The position numbers and the translations under genes were made by a program. 8,078 bases of DNA from NCBI GenBank assembly GCA_025964295.1, contig JAOPZD010000497.1:1-8078 (forward strand). The letters run 5' to 3'. Source of the DNA: Conexibacter sp. Lineage in GTDB: Bacteria > Actinomycetota > Thermoleophilia > Solirubrobacterales > Solirubrobacteraceae. Position 1 is the first letter of the stretch; the number at the start of each line of letters is the position of its first letter. Under the pieces are notes generated by a model. The model saw only the letters and a program-made list of their open reading frames with translations. It was not told where the DNA came from and did not search any database. Below are positions 1-4,954 of this stretch, piece after piece.

Positions 1-557
1 CCACCGCCGCCCAGCCCCACCCCGGCCTCGCCGTCGTCGCCGTCGACGGCGCGCCCTCCGGCTCCGGCGGCCGGCTCGAGGACCTCGTCCGCGGGCGCCA
101 GGACGTCGTCAGCGACCCGTGCGGCGGCCCCAACCGCGACATGCTGTCGGTCTCCGGCATCGTCCCCGACGGCGTCGCCGCCGCGTTCCTGACCAGCCCC
201 GACGGCACCGCCGTCCGCGCCGACGTCAAGGACAACGCCTACGCCTTCGTCGTCCCCCGCGCCAAGACGCCCGAGCAGCGCTACGTCGTCTGGACCGGCG
301 GCGACGGCACACCGCACGTCCAGCCCCTCGGCTCCCCGGTCTTCGCGCCCGCCCGCTTCCGCTGCGTCGTCACGCCCAGCCGCCGGCTCCCAACCGTCTC
401 CCCCGACGGCTCCGGCCTCTGCGGCCACTTCGACCGCACCGTCCCGCTGCCCACGACGCGGCCCGTCCCCCCGATCGCCTACGCGCCGTGCGTCGTCACC
501 GCGCCCGCCGTCCGCATCGTGCCGAAGCTGCCCCGCCCGGCGAAGCGCCACAAGTAG
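1..557 (+). CDS. Hypothetical protein, C-terminal part (5' end cut by window edge)
   Basis: The reading frame is open from the window edge (first whole codon at base 3) to a TAG at 555-557, giving about 184 residues with no start visible upstream, so I treat it as 5'-truncated and not as starting at the internal ATG at 141. I do not recognise a family. The visible protein has four cysteines (in DPCGG, FRCVV, GLCGH and APCVV), few hydrophobic runs, no membrane segment, and a basic proline-rich tail ending in RPAKRHK. Evenly spaced cysteines and many Thr/Pro/Gly residues suggest an exported beta-rich protein, but this is inference, since the N-terminus that would carry a signal peptide lies outside the window. 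Third codon positions are almost all G or C, which supports real coding. It ends 13 bp before tRNA-Ser. Confidence 0.7.
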   Translation, partial: TAAQPHPGLAVVAVDGAPSGSGGRLEDLVRGRQDVVSDPCGGPNRDMLSVSGIVPDGVAAAFLTSPDGTAVRADVKDNAYAFVVPRAKTPEQRYVVWTGGDGTPHVQPLGSPVFAPARFRCVVTPSRRLPTVSPDGSGLCGHFDRTVPLPTTRPVPPIAYAPCVVTAPAVRIVPKLPRPAKRHK

Positions 558-570
558 CCTTCCCCTCTCC

Positions 571-657
571 GGAGGGGTGGCAGAGCGGTCGAATGCACCG
601 GTCTTGAAAACCGGAGACGGCGCAAGTCGTCCGCGGGTTCGAATCCCGCCCCCTCCG
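571..657 (+). tRNA. tRNA-Ser (anticodon UGA)
   Basis: A complete cloverleaf can be drawn. The acceptor stem 571-577 (GGAGGGG) pairs with 650-656 (CCCCTCC), with discriminator G at 657. The anticodon stem 598-602/610-614 (CCGGT/ACCGG) encloses loop 603-609 with anticodon TGA at 605-607. A long variable arm (GACG...CGTC, about 616-631) is typical of class II tRNAs such as serine. The T stem 633-637/645-649 (GCGGG/CCCGC) encloses TTCGAAT. CCA is not encoded; CTG follows. It reads UCA and, by wobble, other UCN codons. A TAnnnT-like -10 (TAGCCT, 555-560) overlaps the stop codon of the upstream gene, but I see no convincing -35. The serS gene for its synthetase lies about 2 kb downstream on the opposite strand. 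Confidence 0.97.
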
Positions 658-702
658 CTGGCCCGCCGACCTGAGCGACGGAACAGGGTTGTCTCCTTCC
701 CC

Positions 703-732
703 TTGGCGTCGGGCCCGAACGGTCGTTAGGCT
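703..732 (+). promoter_or_regulatory. Candidate housekeeping promoter of the secreted multidomain protein gene
   Basis: TTGGCG at 703-708 and TAGGCT at 727-732 are separated by 18 bp, a plausible actinobacterial sigma-70-type pair. Transcription would start near 739, giving a leader of about 48 nt that carries the ribosome binding site AGGAGGGG (775-782) four bases before the ATG at 787. No function is seen in the rest of 658-786. The call rests on pattern alone. Confidence 0.35.
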
Positions 733-786
733 GCCCCGGCGCGGCGCCCGGATGGCGCTGCGGGCAGGGCAAGCAGGAGGGGAACC

Positions 787-2223
787 ATGCAATCGTCCCG
801 GAGAAGCGTCGCGGCGCTGGTCAGCGCCGTGGTGGTCGCGTTGGTCGCGGCCGTTCCCGCCAGCGCGGGCGTGATCGGTGGTGGGCTGGCCGGCTACGTC
901 ACCGATGCCGACACCGGGCTGGGCCTGGGCGGCGCGTCGCTGACCTGGAACGGGACGACCGCGCCTCCGCCCTCGCTGACGACCGACGGCACCGGCCGCT
1001 ACCTCTTCACCGGCCTGGACGCGGGCAGCACCGGGTCGCTCGCCGTCTCCGGACCGCCCGGGTGGGAGCGCACGAGCGTCGACGCCATCCGGCTGCTCCC
1101 CGACGACATCGGCAGCCAGAACGTCACGATCCACCGCAACTGGGCGTCGACCGCCGGCGGCGCGACGAGCACCGCCAACGACGACGCCCAGTCACCCGCC
1201 GGCTGCGGCGCAGGCAAGGCCACCGACAACGACCGCGCCACCGGCTGGTCGGCCACCGTCGCGTCCCACACGGCCCAGGACCCCGCGGCGCTCACCGTCG
1301 CGCTGCCCCAGACCATCGACCTCCACGAGCTCCAGCTCGATCCCACCGCCGCCTGCGGCCACGACGCCGGCGCCGCCCTCGGCGCCTACCGCATCCTCAC
1401 CTCGCCCGACGGCGCGACCTGGTCCACCGCCGCCGAGGGCACCCTCGGCGCCGCCGCCCGCGGCAAGTCCACCACCATCGCGCCGACGGCCAACGCCACC
1501 CAGATCCGCTACGTCCGCCTGCTCGCGCTCGCGCCCCAGGACGCGGCCGCGCCGACCATCGACGTCCGCGAGCTCCAGGCCTTCGGCGTCGGCCCCAACG
1601 TCGCGCCCACCGGCACCGTCACCGTCGACGCGCCCCGCAACTACATCAAGAACGTCGTCCGCTTCCACGCGAGCTTCACCGACAGCGACAGCACGATCGT
1701 CCGCTACCTGTGGGACTTCGACGGCGACGGGCGCTTCGACCAGGCCACCAGCGGCCCGACGGTCGCGCACGTCTGGACGCTGCCCGGCACCTACCACGTC
1801 ACCGTCGGCGCCCGCGACTTCCGCGGCGGCCTGGGCACCACCGCCCTGGACCTGCGGATCATCGACCCCGCCTTCCTGGTCGACCCGATCATCCAGCGCC
1901 GCCCGCTGATCACCTTCGACCCCGTCGACGGCATCGACCTCCCGGTCCGCATCGCGTGCTCGTCGCGCTGCACGTTCACCGCGAGCCTCGTGCTCTCGCG
2001 AGGCACGGCCAAGGCCATCAAGTCGAAGAAGCGCACGATCCTCACGTTCAAGCGCAGGACCGAGGGCCCCGGCCTGGGCAGCTGGACCCTCGAGCTCCCG
2101 AGCAACACCATCAAGCTGCTGCGCCGGGCCCATCGCAAGACGGTCAAGGCGCGCCTGACCGCCAGCGCGGTCGACCTCCAGAAGCGACGCACGACCGTGC
2201 ACCGCTGGGTCACCTTCCGCTGA
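787..2223 (+). CDS. Secreted protein with discoidin-like (F5/8C) and PKD domains
   Basis: This 478-residue protein is probably exported by Sec. Residues 1-27 form a basic n-region (SRR), a hydrophobic core (LVSAVVVALVAAV) and an A-S-A cleavage site before G28. Residues about 31-115 resemble a carboxypeptidase-regulatory/SdrD-B-like beta fold (GYVTDADTGLGLGGASL, then TDGTGRYLFTGLDAG). Residues about 118-268 look like an F5/8 type C (discoidin) carbohydrate-binding domain (KATDNDRATGW, YRILTSPDGATW, IRYVRLLAL, VRELQAFG). Residues about 272-358 are a PKD domain, shown by YLWDFDGDG (307-315) and HVWTLPGTYHVTV. The C-terminus (about 375-478) is a basic beta domain containing CSSRC, a kind I associate with Solirubrobacter exported proteins. 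No catalytic domain, LPXTG motif or membrane anchor is visible, so it is probably a free or wall-associated binding protein. The strong AGGAGGGG ribosome site fixes the ATG start. Confidence 0.85.
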   Translation: MQSSRRSVAALVSAVVVALVAAVPASAGVIGGGLAGYVTDADTGLGLGGASLTWNGTTAPPPSLTTDGTGRYLFTGLDAGSTGSLAVSGPPGWERTSVDAIRLLPDDIGSQNVTIHRNWASTAGGATSTANDDAQSPAGCGAGKATDNDRATGWSATVASHTAQDPAALTVALPQTIDLHELQLDPTAACGHDAGAALGAYRILTSPDGATWSTAAEGTLGAAARGKSTTIAPTANATQIRYVRLLALAPQDAAAPTIDVRELQAFGVGPNVAPTGTVTVDAPRNYIKNVVRFHASFTDSDSTIVRYLWDFDGDGRFDQATSGPTVAHVWTLPGTYHVTVGARDFRGGLGTTALDLRIIDPAFLVDPIIQRRPLITFDPVDGIDLPVRIACSSRCTFTASLVLSRGTAKAIKSKKRTILTFKRRTEGPGLGSWTLELPSNTIKLLRRAHRKTVKARLTASAVDLQKRRTTVHRWVTFR

Positions 2224-2225
2224 GG

Positions 2226-2246
2226 AGCGCTGAGCTTCGGAGCGCT
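2226..2246 (+). terminator. Hairpin after the secreted protein gene, possible terminator
   Basis: AGCGCT at 2226-2231 and again at 2241-2246 is self-complementary, so the two copies can form a 6-bp stem with a 9-nt loop, three bases after the TGA stop. There is no T-run. Three tandem GCGCT units (2242-2256) follow and could offer alternative pairings. It may be a U-less terminator, but this is weak. Confidence 0.35.
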
Positions 2247-2268
2247 GCGCTGCGCTGCGGACGGCGGC

Positions 2269-2301
2269 GGTTGACGCGTGGCCCAGGAAGGAAGAGGGTA
2301 G
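2269..2301 (+). promoter_or_regulatory. Candidate promoter of the STAS gene, with sigma-B/F-like -10
   Basis: GGGTAG at 2296-2301 resembles the GGGTAY -10 box of actinobacterial stress sigma factors (SigB of Streptomyces, SigF of mycobacteria). A loose GNNT -35 (GCGT, 2276-2279) lies 16 bp upstream, within the usual 14-16. A TTGACG at 2271-2276 would instead serve a housekeeping sigma factor, but with a 19-bp gap. The last base of the -10 (G) departs from the consensus. The ribosome site AGGAGGTG (2329-2336) sits 11 bases before the ATG. Confidence 0.3.
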
Positions 2302-2347
2302 TTCCGCCTGCCTGGCCGCATCCCTCCGAGGAGGTGTCTCCCCACCC

Positions 2348-2737
2348 ATGTCCTTCGCCGAGCCCCGGTTCCGGACCACCGAGCGCGATGTCGACGACCG
2401 CACGACGATCGTCTCGGTCGACGGCGAGATCCACGTCAGCACCGCCCCCGAGTTCAGCGGCGTCCTCAGCGCCGCGGTCGCCGGCGGCCGCACGTCGCTC
2501 GTGCTCGACCTCACCGGCGTCACGTTCATCGACTCGACCGGCCTCAGCATCCTGCTCAACGCCCTGCGCCGCGTCACGCGCGCGGGCGGCCGGATGGCGC
2601 TGGTCTGCTCCAACCCGACGGTCCTGCGCCTGTTCGAGATCACGCGGCTGGACTCGACCTTCGACATCCACGCCGAGCTCGAGCCGGCGGTCGCCGCGGT
2701 TCAGGAGGCGGGCGGCAGCGACTCCGGCGCGCCGTAG
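2348..2737 (+). CDS. STAS-domain anti-sigma factor antagonist
   Basis: At 129 residues this is a single STAS domain of the SpoIIAA/RsbV/BldG type, slightly longer than the usual 110-120. Members of this family bind an anti-sigma factor and free its sigma factor. A kinase inactivates them by phosphorylating a serine or threonine in a conserved D-S-T/S-G motif, here FIDSTGL with predicted phospho-Ser63. Other family marks are the strand VSVDGEIHVSTAPEF (23-36) and the hydrophobic strand LVLDLTGVTF (51-60). No RsbW-like kinase, PP2C phosphatase or sigma factor lies nearby, so its partners are elsewhere. The protein is soluble and cytoplasmic. A clear ribosome site and the family N-terminus support the ATG. 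The last 37 bp overlap the end of serS on the opposite strand. Anti-sigma factor antagonist is secure; which sigma factor it controls cannot be told. Confidence 0.92.
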   Translation: MSFAEPRFRTTERDVDDRTTIVSVDGEIHVSTAPEFSGVLSAAVAGGRTSLVLDLTGVTFIDSTGLSILLNALRRVTRAGGRMALVCSNPTVLRLFEITRLDSTFDIHAELEPAVAAVQEAGGSDSGAP

Positions 2738-3954
2738 CCGCGCAGCACCTCGGGCAGGACGACCGAGCCGTCCTCCTGCTGGCCGTTCTCGAGCATCGCG
2801 ATCAGCGTGCGCCCGACCGCCACGGCCGTGCCGTTGAGCGTGTGCACGACCTCGGGCTTGCCCGTCCCGCCCGGCCGGTGGCGGATCTCCAGGCGCCGCG
2901 CCTGGAAGTCGGTCGTGTTCGACGTCGAGGTGAGCTCGCGGTAGCGCTGCTGGCTGGGGATCCACGCCTCGCAGTCGTACTTCTTGGCCGCCGAGGCGCC
3001 GAGGTCGTCGACCGCGATGTTGACCACCCGGTAAGGGATCCCGAGCGCCTGCAGGATCGACTCCTCGATGGCCAGGAGCCGCTCGTGCTCGTCGCGCGAG
3101 GTCTCCGGATCGACGAACGAGAACATCTCGACCTTGTCGAACTGGTGCACACGGAAGATCCCGCGCGTGTCCTTGCCCGCCGAGCCGGCCTCGCGCCGGA
3201 AGCACGGCGAGAAGCCGGCGTAGCGGCGCGGCAGCTCCTCGAGGATCTCGCCGGCGTGCAGCGACGCCAGCGCGACCTCGGAGGTCCCGGCGAGGTAGAG
3301 GTCCTCGTCGGCCAGGCGGTAGATCTGCTGCTCGGTGTCGGGCAGGAAGCCGGTGCCGTACAGCGCCTCCTCCCGGACCAGGACCGGCGGGATGACCGGC
3401 TCGAAGCCCTGCTCGGAGAGGTGGTCCATCGTCCACGAGACCAGCGACAGCTCCAGCCGTGCGATCGCGCCCTTCAGATAGGCGAAGCGCGACCCCGACA
3501 GGCGCGCGCCGCGCTCCATGTCGATCATGTCGCCGGCGAGCTCGAGGTGGTCGCGGACAGGCCAGGCCGGCGTCCACGGCTCGCCGACCTCCTTGATCAC
3601 CGTGTCCTGCGCCGCCGCGCTCTCCTCCGGGAGGTTCGGCAGCTGCGCCAGCGCCGGCCCGAGCTGTCCGTCGACCGCCGCGAGCTCCTCGTTGAGCGTC
3701 TTGGCCTCGCCGGCGACCGCGCGCATCCGGGCGATCGCCTCGTCGGCGCCCTCGCCGGACTTCTTGGCCGCGGCGATCGCCTGGTTGGCGGCGTTCTGCT
3801 CGGCGCGCAGGCCCTCCAGCCGGGGCAGGATCTCGCGCCGGCGGACGTCGAGCGCCAGGACCTCGTCCAGCACGCTCACGTCGGCCTCCCCGCGGCGCGC
3901 CAAGGCGGCGCGCACGGCGTCGGGGTCGCGACGGATGAGCCTGATGTCGAGCAC
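2701..3954 (-). CDS. serS: Seryl-tRNA synthetase
   Basis: At 417 residues (E. coli SerS has 430), this enzyme activates serine with ATP and charges tRNA-Ser, and also tRNA-Sec where present. The N-terminal MLDIRLIRRDPDAV and the helical, charged stretch about 30-105 form the coiled-coil tRNA-binding arm. Class II motifs are present: motif 1 around GFEPVIPPVLV (183-193), TGFLP (201-205), the serine-specific TSE loop in AGTSEVAL (T224-S225-E226), motif 2 with FRREAGSAGKDTRGIFRVHQF (252-272) followed by KVEMF, and motif 3 with NGTAVAVGRTLIAMLENGQ and Arg382. Nothing essential is missing. The start is GTG (3952-3954), chosen because it gives the canonical N-terminus. No Shine-Dalgarno precedes it; a TAGGCT box lies 8 bases upstream, suggesting a leaderless mRNA. 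It is a single gene on its strand and converges with the STAS gene. Confidence 0.98.
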   Translation of the reverse strand: MLDIRLIRRDPDAVRAALARRGEADVSVLDEVLALDVRRREILPRLEGLRAEQNAANQAIAAAKKSGEGADEAIARMRAVAGEAKTLNEELAAVDGQLGPALAQLPNLPEESAAAQDTVIKEVGEPWTPAWPVRDHLELAGDMIDMERGARLSGSRFAYLKGAIARLELSLVSWTMDHLSEQGFEPVIPPVLVREEALYGTGFLPDTEQQIYRLADEDLYLAGTSEVALASLHAGEILEELPRRYAGFSPCFRREAGSAGKDTRGIFRVHQFDKVEMFSFVDPETSRDEHERLLAIEESILQALGIPYRVVNIAVDDLGASAAKKYDCEAWIPSQQRYRELTSTSNTTDFQARRLEIRHRPGGTGKPEVVHTLNGTAVAVGRTLIAMLENGQQEDGSVVLPEVLRGYGAPESLPPAS

Positions 3955-3962
3955 GGCGGAGG

Positions 3963-3968
3963 AGCCTA
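3963..3968 (-). promoter_or_regulatory. Candidate -10 box of serS (leaderless)
   Basis: On the minus strand TAGGCT (3968 down to 3963) is followed by eight bases and then the GTG start of serS. A TAnnnT box 7-9 bases before a start codon, with no Shine-Dalgarno sequence, is the usual arrangement of leaderless actinobacterial genes, so transcription would begin at or next to the GTG. I see no good -35 at 17-18 bp. Confidence 0.4.
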
Positions 3969-3986
3969 CCCGCCCGTGCTGGGCGC

Positions 3987-4077
3987 CTAGTTCCGGGCGT
4001 TCTTGGACTTGCCGTGCCTGGGGCGCGGCCGCGAGGCGTTTGCCGCTAATTCCGGGCGTTCTTGGACTTGCCGTGCC
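3987..4077. repeat. Partial tandem duplication of the cytochrome c 3' end (32-bp units, 59-bp period)
   Basis: Bases 3987-4018 and 4046-4077 match at 31 of 32 positions (one G/A difference at 3990/4049). The right-hand copy is the real end of the cytochrome c gene, coding (minus strand) for HGKSKNARN and its TAG stop. The left copy repeats the same tail and a TAG in a different phase, since 59 is not a multiple of three. The 27 bp between them are unrelated. It fills most of the 91-bp gap between cytochrome c and serS. Confidence 0.9.
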
Positions 4078-4462
4078 CGGCGTACTTCGCGAGGAAGTCG
4101 GCCACCTGCTCGGCCTCCTTGCCGACCACGATGTCCTGGGGCATGATCGCGCCGGAGAAGCCGCCGTTGCGGATCGCGTACAGGATGCTCTGGCGATCCT
4201 CCTTGCGGACGTTGAAGTTCGGGCCGTCGACGCGCTCGCGGTCCTTGACCTTCAGCGCGCCGCCCTCGGCGCCGACGACGCCGAGCGTGTGGCAGCCCGA
4301 GCAGCGGTCCACGAAGAGCTTCGCGCCGGCCTGGTACTGGGGGTCCACCGTCGGGACCGTCGCGTTCGGCTGCTTGACGTCGCCCTTCTCCTGACCGCAG
4401 CCGATGACGCCGGCAGCGGCGATCGAAAGGGCGGCGAGGACGGTGAGAGGACGGCGACTCAT
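4046..4462 (-). CDS. Monoheme class I cytochrome c lipoprotein
   Basis: The 138-residue product starts with a lipoprotein signal: MSRRPL, a hydrophobic run, then V-I-G-C with lipidation at Cys22, so it should sit on the outer face of the membrane. A linker rich in Pro/Thr/Gln leads to one c-type heme domain with CSGCH (Cys54, Cys57, His58) and a likely axial Met107 in the segment GAIMPQD, as in class I cytochromes c. It ends in a basic tail GHGKSKNARN. It probably carries electrons between membrane complexes; donor and acceptor cannot be read from the sequence. The frame is open further upstream, and ATGs at 4477, 4474 and 4492 are alternatives; I prefer 4462 because it gives a normal short n-region and follows TATGAT by ten bases. 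It is divergent from a copper-protein gene, which suggests shared control. Confidence 0.88.
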   Translation of the reverse strand: MSRRPLTVLAALSIAAAGVIGCGQEKGDVKQPNATVPTVDPQYQAGAKLFVDRCSGCHTLGVVGAEGGALKVKDRERVDGPNFNVRKEDRQSILYAIRNGGFSGAIMPQDIVVGKEAEQVADFLAKYAGHGKSKNARN

Positions 4463-4490
4463 GCGGCCGGGCATCATACGTGACCCTTTC
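4463..4490. promoter_or_regulatory. Compact divergent promoter between cytochrome c and cupredoxin genes
   Basis: Only 28 bp separate the two start codons. On the minus strand TATGAT (4478 down to 4473) is one base from the consensus -10 and lies ten bases before the cytochrome c ATG. On the plus strand TACGTG (4477-4482) lies eight bases before the cupredoxin ATG. The two -10 boxes overlap, and neither gene has a Shine-Dalgarno sequence, so both mRNAs are probably leaderless or nearly so, and the -35 regions would fall inside the opposite gene. Confidence 0.45.
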
Positions 4491-4886
4491 ATGCGCAGGC
4501 TTGCCGCCCTCCTCATTCTGGGCGCGACGACCCTCGTGGGGTGCGGCGGCGGACCGTCGTACACCCACGCCCGGGGCGGCGTGCTGAAGATCGACCTCGA
4601 CGAGTACCGCCTCCGGCCCGAGAACATCGAGGTCCCGGCGGGCCCCATCCACCTCGAAGTGACCAACTCCGGTCGCCTCACCCACAACCTCGCGATCGAG
4701 TCGCCCGACCCGGCCAGCGGCGAGGAGCCGACCCTCTACGGCCGCACCGACACCCTGCATCCGGGCGAGCACGGCACCGAGCGCGCGCCGATCACGCTCA
4801 AGCCCGGCAAGTACCGCCTGACCTGCACGATCGGCAACCACGACGACCTCGGCCAGTACGGCGAGCTCAAGGTCGTCGCCAAGTAG
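4491..4886 (+). CDS. Cupredoxin-like copper lipoprotein
   Basis: This 131-residue protein begins MRRLAALLILGATTLVGC, a lipoprotein signal with lipobox L-V-G-C and lipidation at Cys18, so it should be anchored outside the membrane. The rest is a small beta sandwich of the plastocyanin/azurin type: residues about 31-62 (VLKIDLDEYRLRP...IHLEVTNSG), copper ligand His65 in LTHNLAI, and the C-terminal loop with Cys112 and His117 (C-x4-H). Where the axial methionine normally stands (H-x3-G-M) there is Gln122 (HDDLGQ). Single-electron transfer or copper binding is the expected role. The start is the ATG that gives the lipoprotein signal; the frame extends upstream but overlaps the divergent cytochrome c gene, its likely redox neighbour. 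A hairpin follows the stop by 7 bp. Cupredoxin fold is likely; electron transfer as opposed to copper storage is inferred. Confidence 0.82.
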   Translation: MRRLAALLILGATTLVGCGGGPSYTHARGGVLKIDLDEYRLRPENIEVPAGPIHLEVTNSGRLTHNLAIESPDPASGEEPTLYGRTDTLHPGEHGTERAPITLKPGKYRLTCTIGNHDDLGQYGELKVVAK

Positions 4887-4893
4887 ACGCCTG

Positions 4894-4919
4894 GGGGCGA
4901 GTCCTGGCTCGTTCGCCCC
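4894..4919 (+). terminator. Hairpin after the cupredoxin gene, possible terminator
   Basis: GGGGCGA (4894-4900) pairs perfectly with TCGCCCC (4913-4919), leaving a 12-nt loop that can close further through GAG/CTC. It starts 7 bp after the TAG stop and has no T-run, as is common in high-GC actinobacteria. Its right arm is shared with the repeat that precedes the next gene. Confidence 0.5.
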
Positions 4920-4954
4920 TAACCCGCGACATGGGCGGGTTCGACGCGATCGAG
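4907..4954. repeat. Palindromic repeat, upstream (degenerate) copy, overlapping the start of the DUF559 gene
   Basis: These 48 bp align without gaps to 5836-5883 with 40 identities; four of the eight differences are clustered at 4917-4920. The core AACCCGC (4921-4927) and GCGGGTT (4935-4941) still form a 7-bp stem, but the outer arms pair at only 9 of 13 positions, so the palindrome has decayed here. The ATG at 4931 of the nuclease-like gene lies in the loop, and the right arm codes for its first residues, MGGFDAIE. Confidence 0.85.

Noticed and set aside
632..642. Similarity of the palindrome core (GCGGGTTC) to the T-arm of tRNA-Ser
   Set aside because: Only 9-10 bases are shared, and GGTTCGA is universal in tRNAs. 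A tRNA origin of the repeat or tRNA-targeted integration is not supported; no integrase is present.
2242..2256. Tandem GCGCT microrepeat
   Set aside because: Three 5-bp units in GC-rich DNA are likely chance or slippage, with no sign of function beyond possible hairpin pairing.
2323..2334. CCTCC/GGAGG hairpin hiding the STAS ribosome site
   Set aside because: The loop would be only two bases, too tight for a stable full stem; shorter pairings are not convincing.
1192..2667. Long minus-strand open frame of 491 codons
   Set aside because: It is antisense to the secreted protein and STAS genes, is rich in Gly/Ala/Arg/Asp low-complexity sequence and has no recognisable domain. Long open antisense frames are expected at this GC content.
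2210..3577. Minus-strand frame of 455 codons overlapping serS
   Set aside because: It is the +1 shadow of serS and runs on through the antisense of the STAS gene. Its translation is Arg/Gly/Ala-rich noise, whereas the serS frame holds all class II motifs.
4463..4687. Extended N-terminus of the cytochrome c gene
   Set aside because: It is antisense to the cupredoxin gene and would bury the lipoprotein signal far from the N-terminus.
4541..4930. Upstream extension of the DUF559 gene
   Set aside because: The extension is a shifted reading of the cupredoxin gene (His/Arg/Pro-rich) and the family N-terminus begins near 4931.
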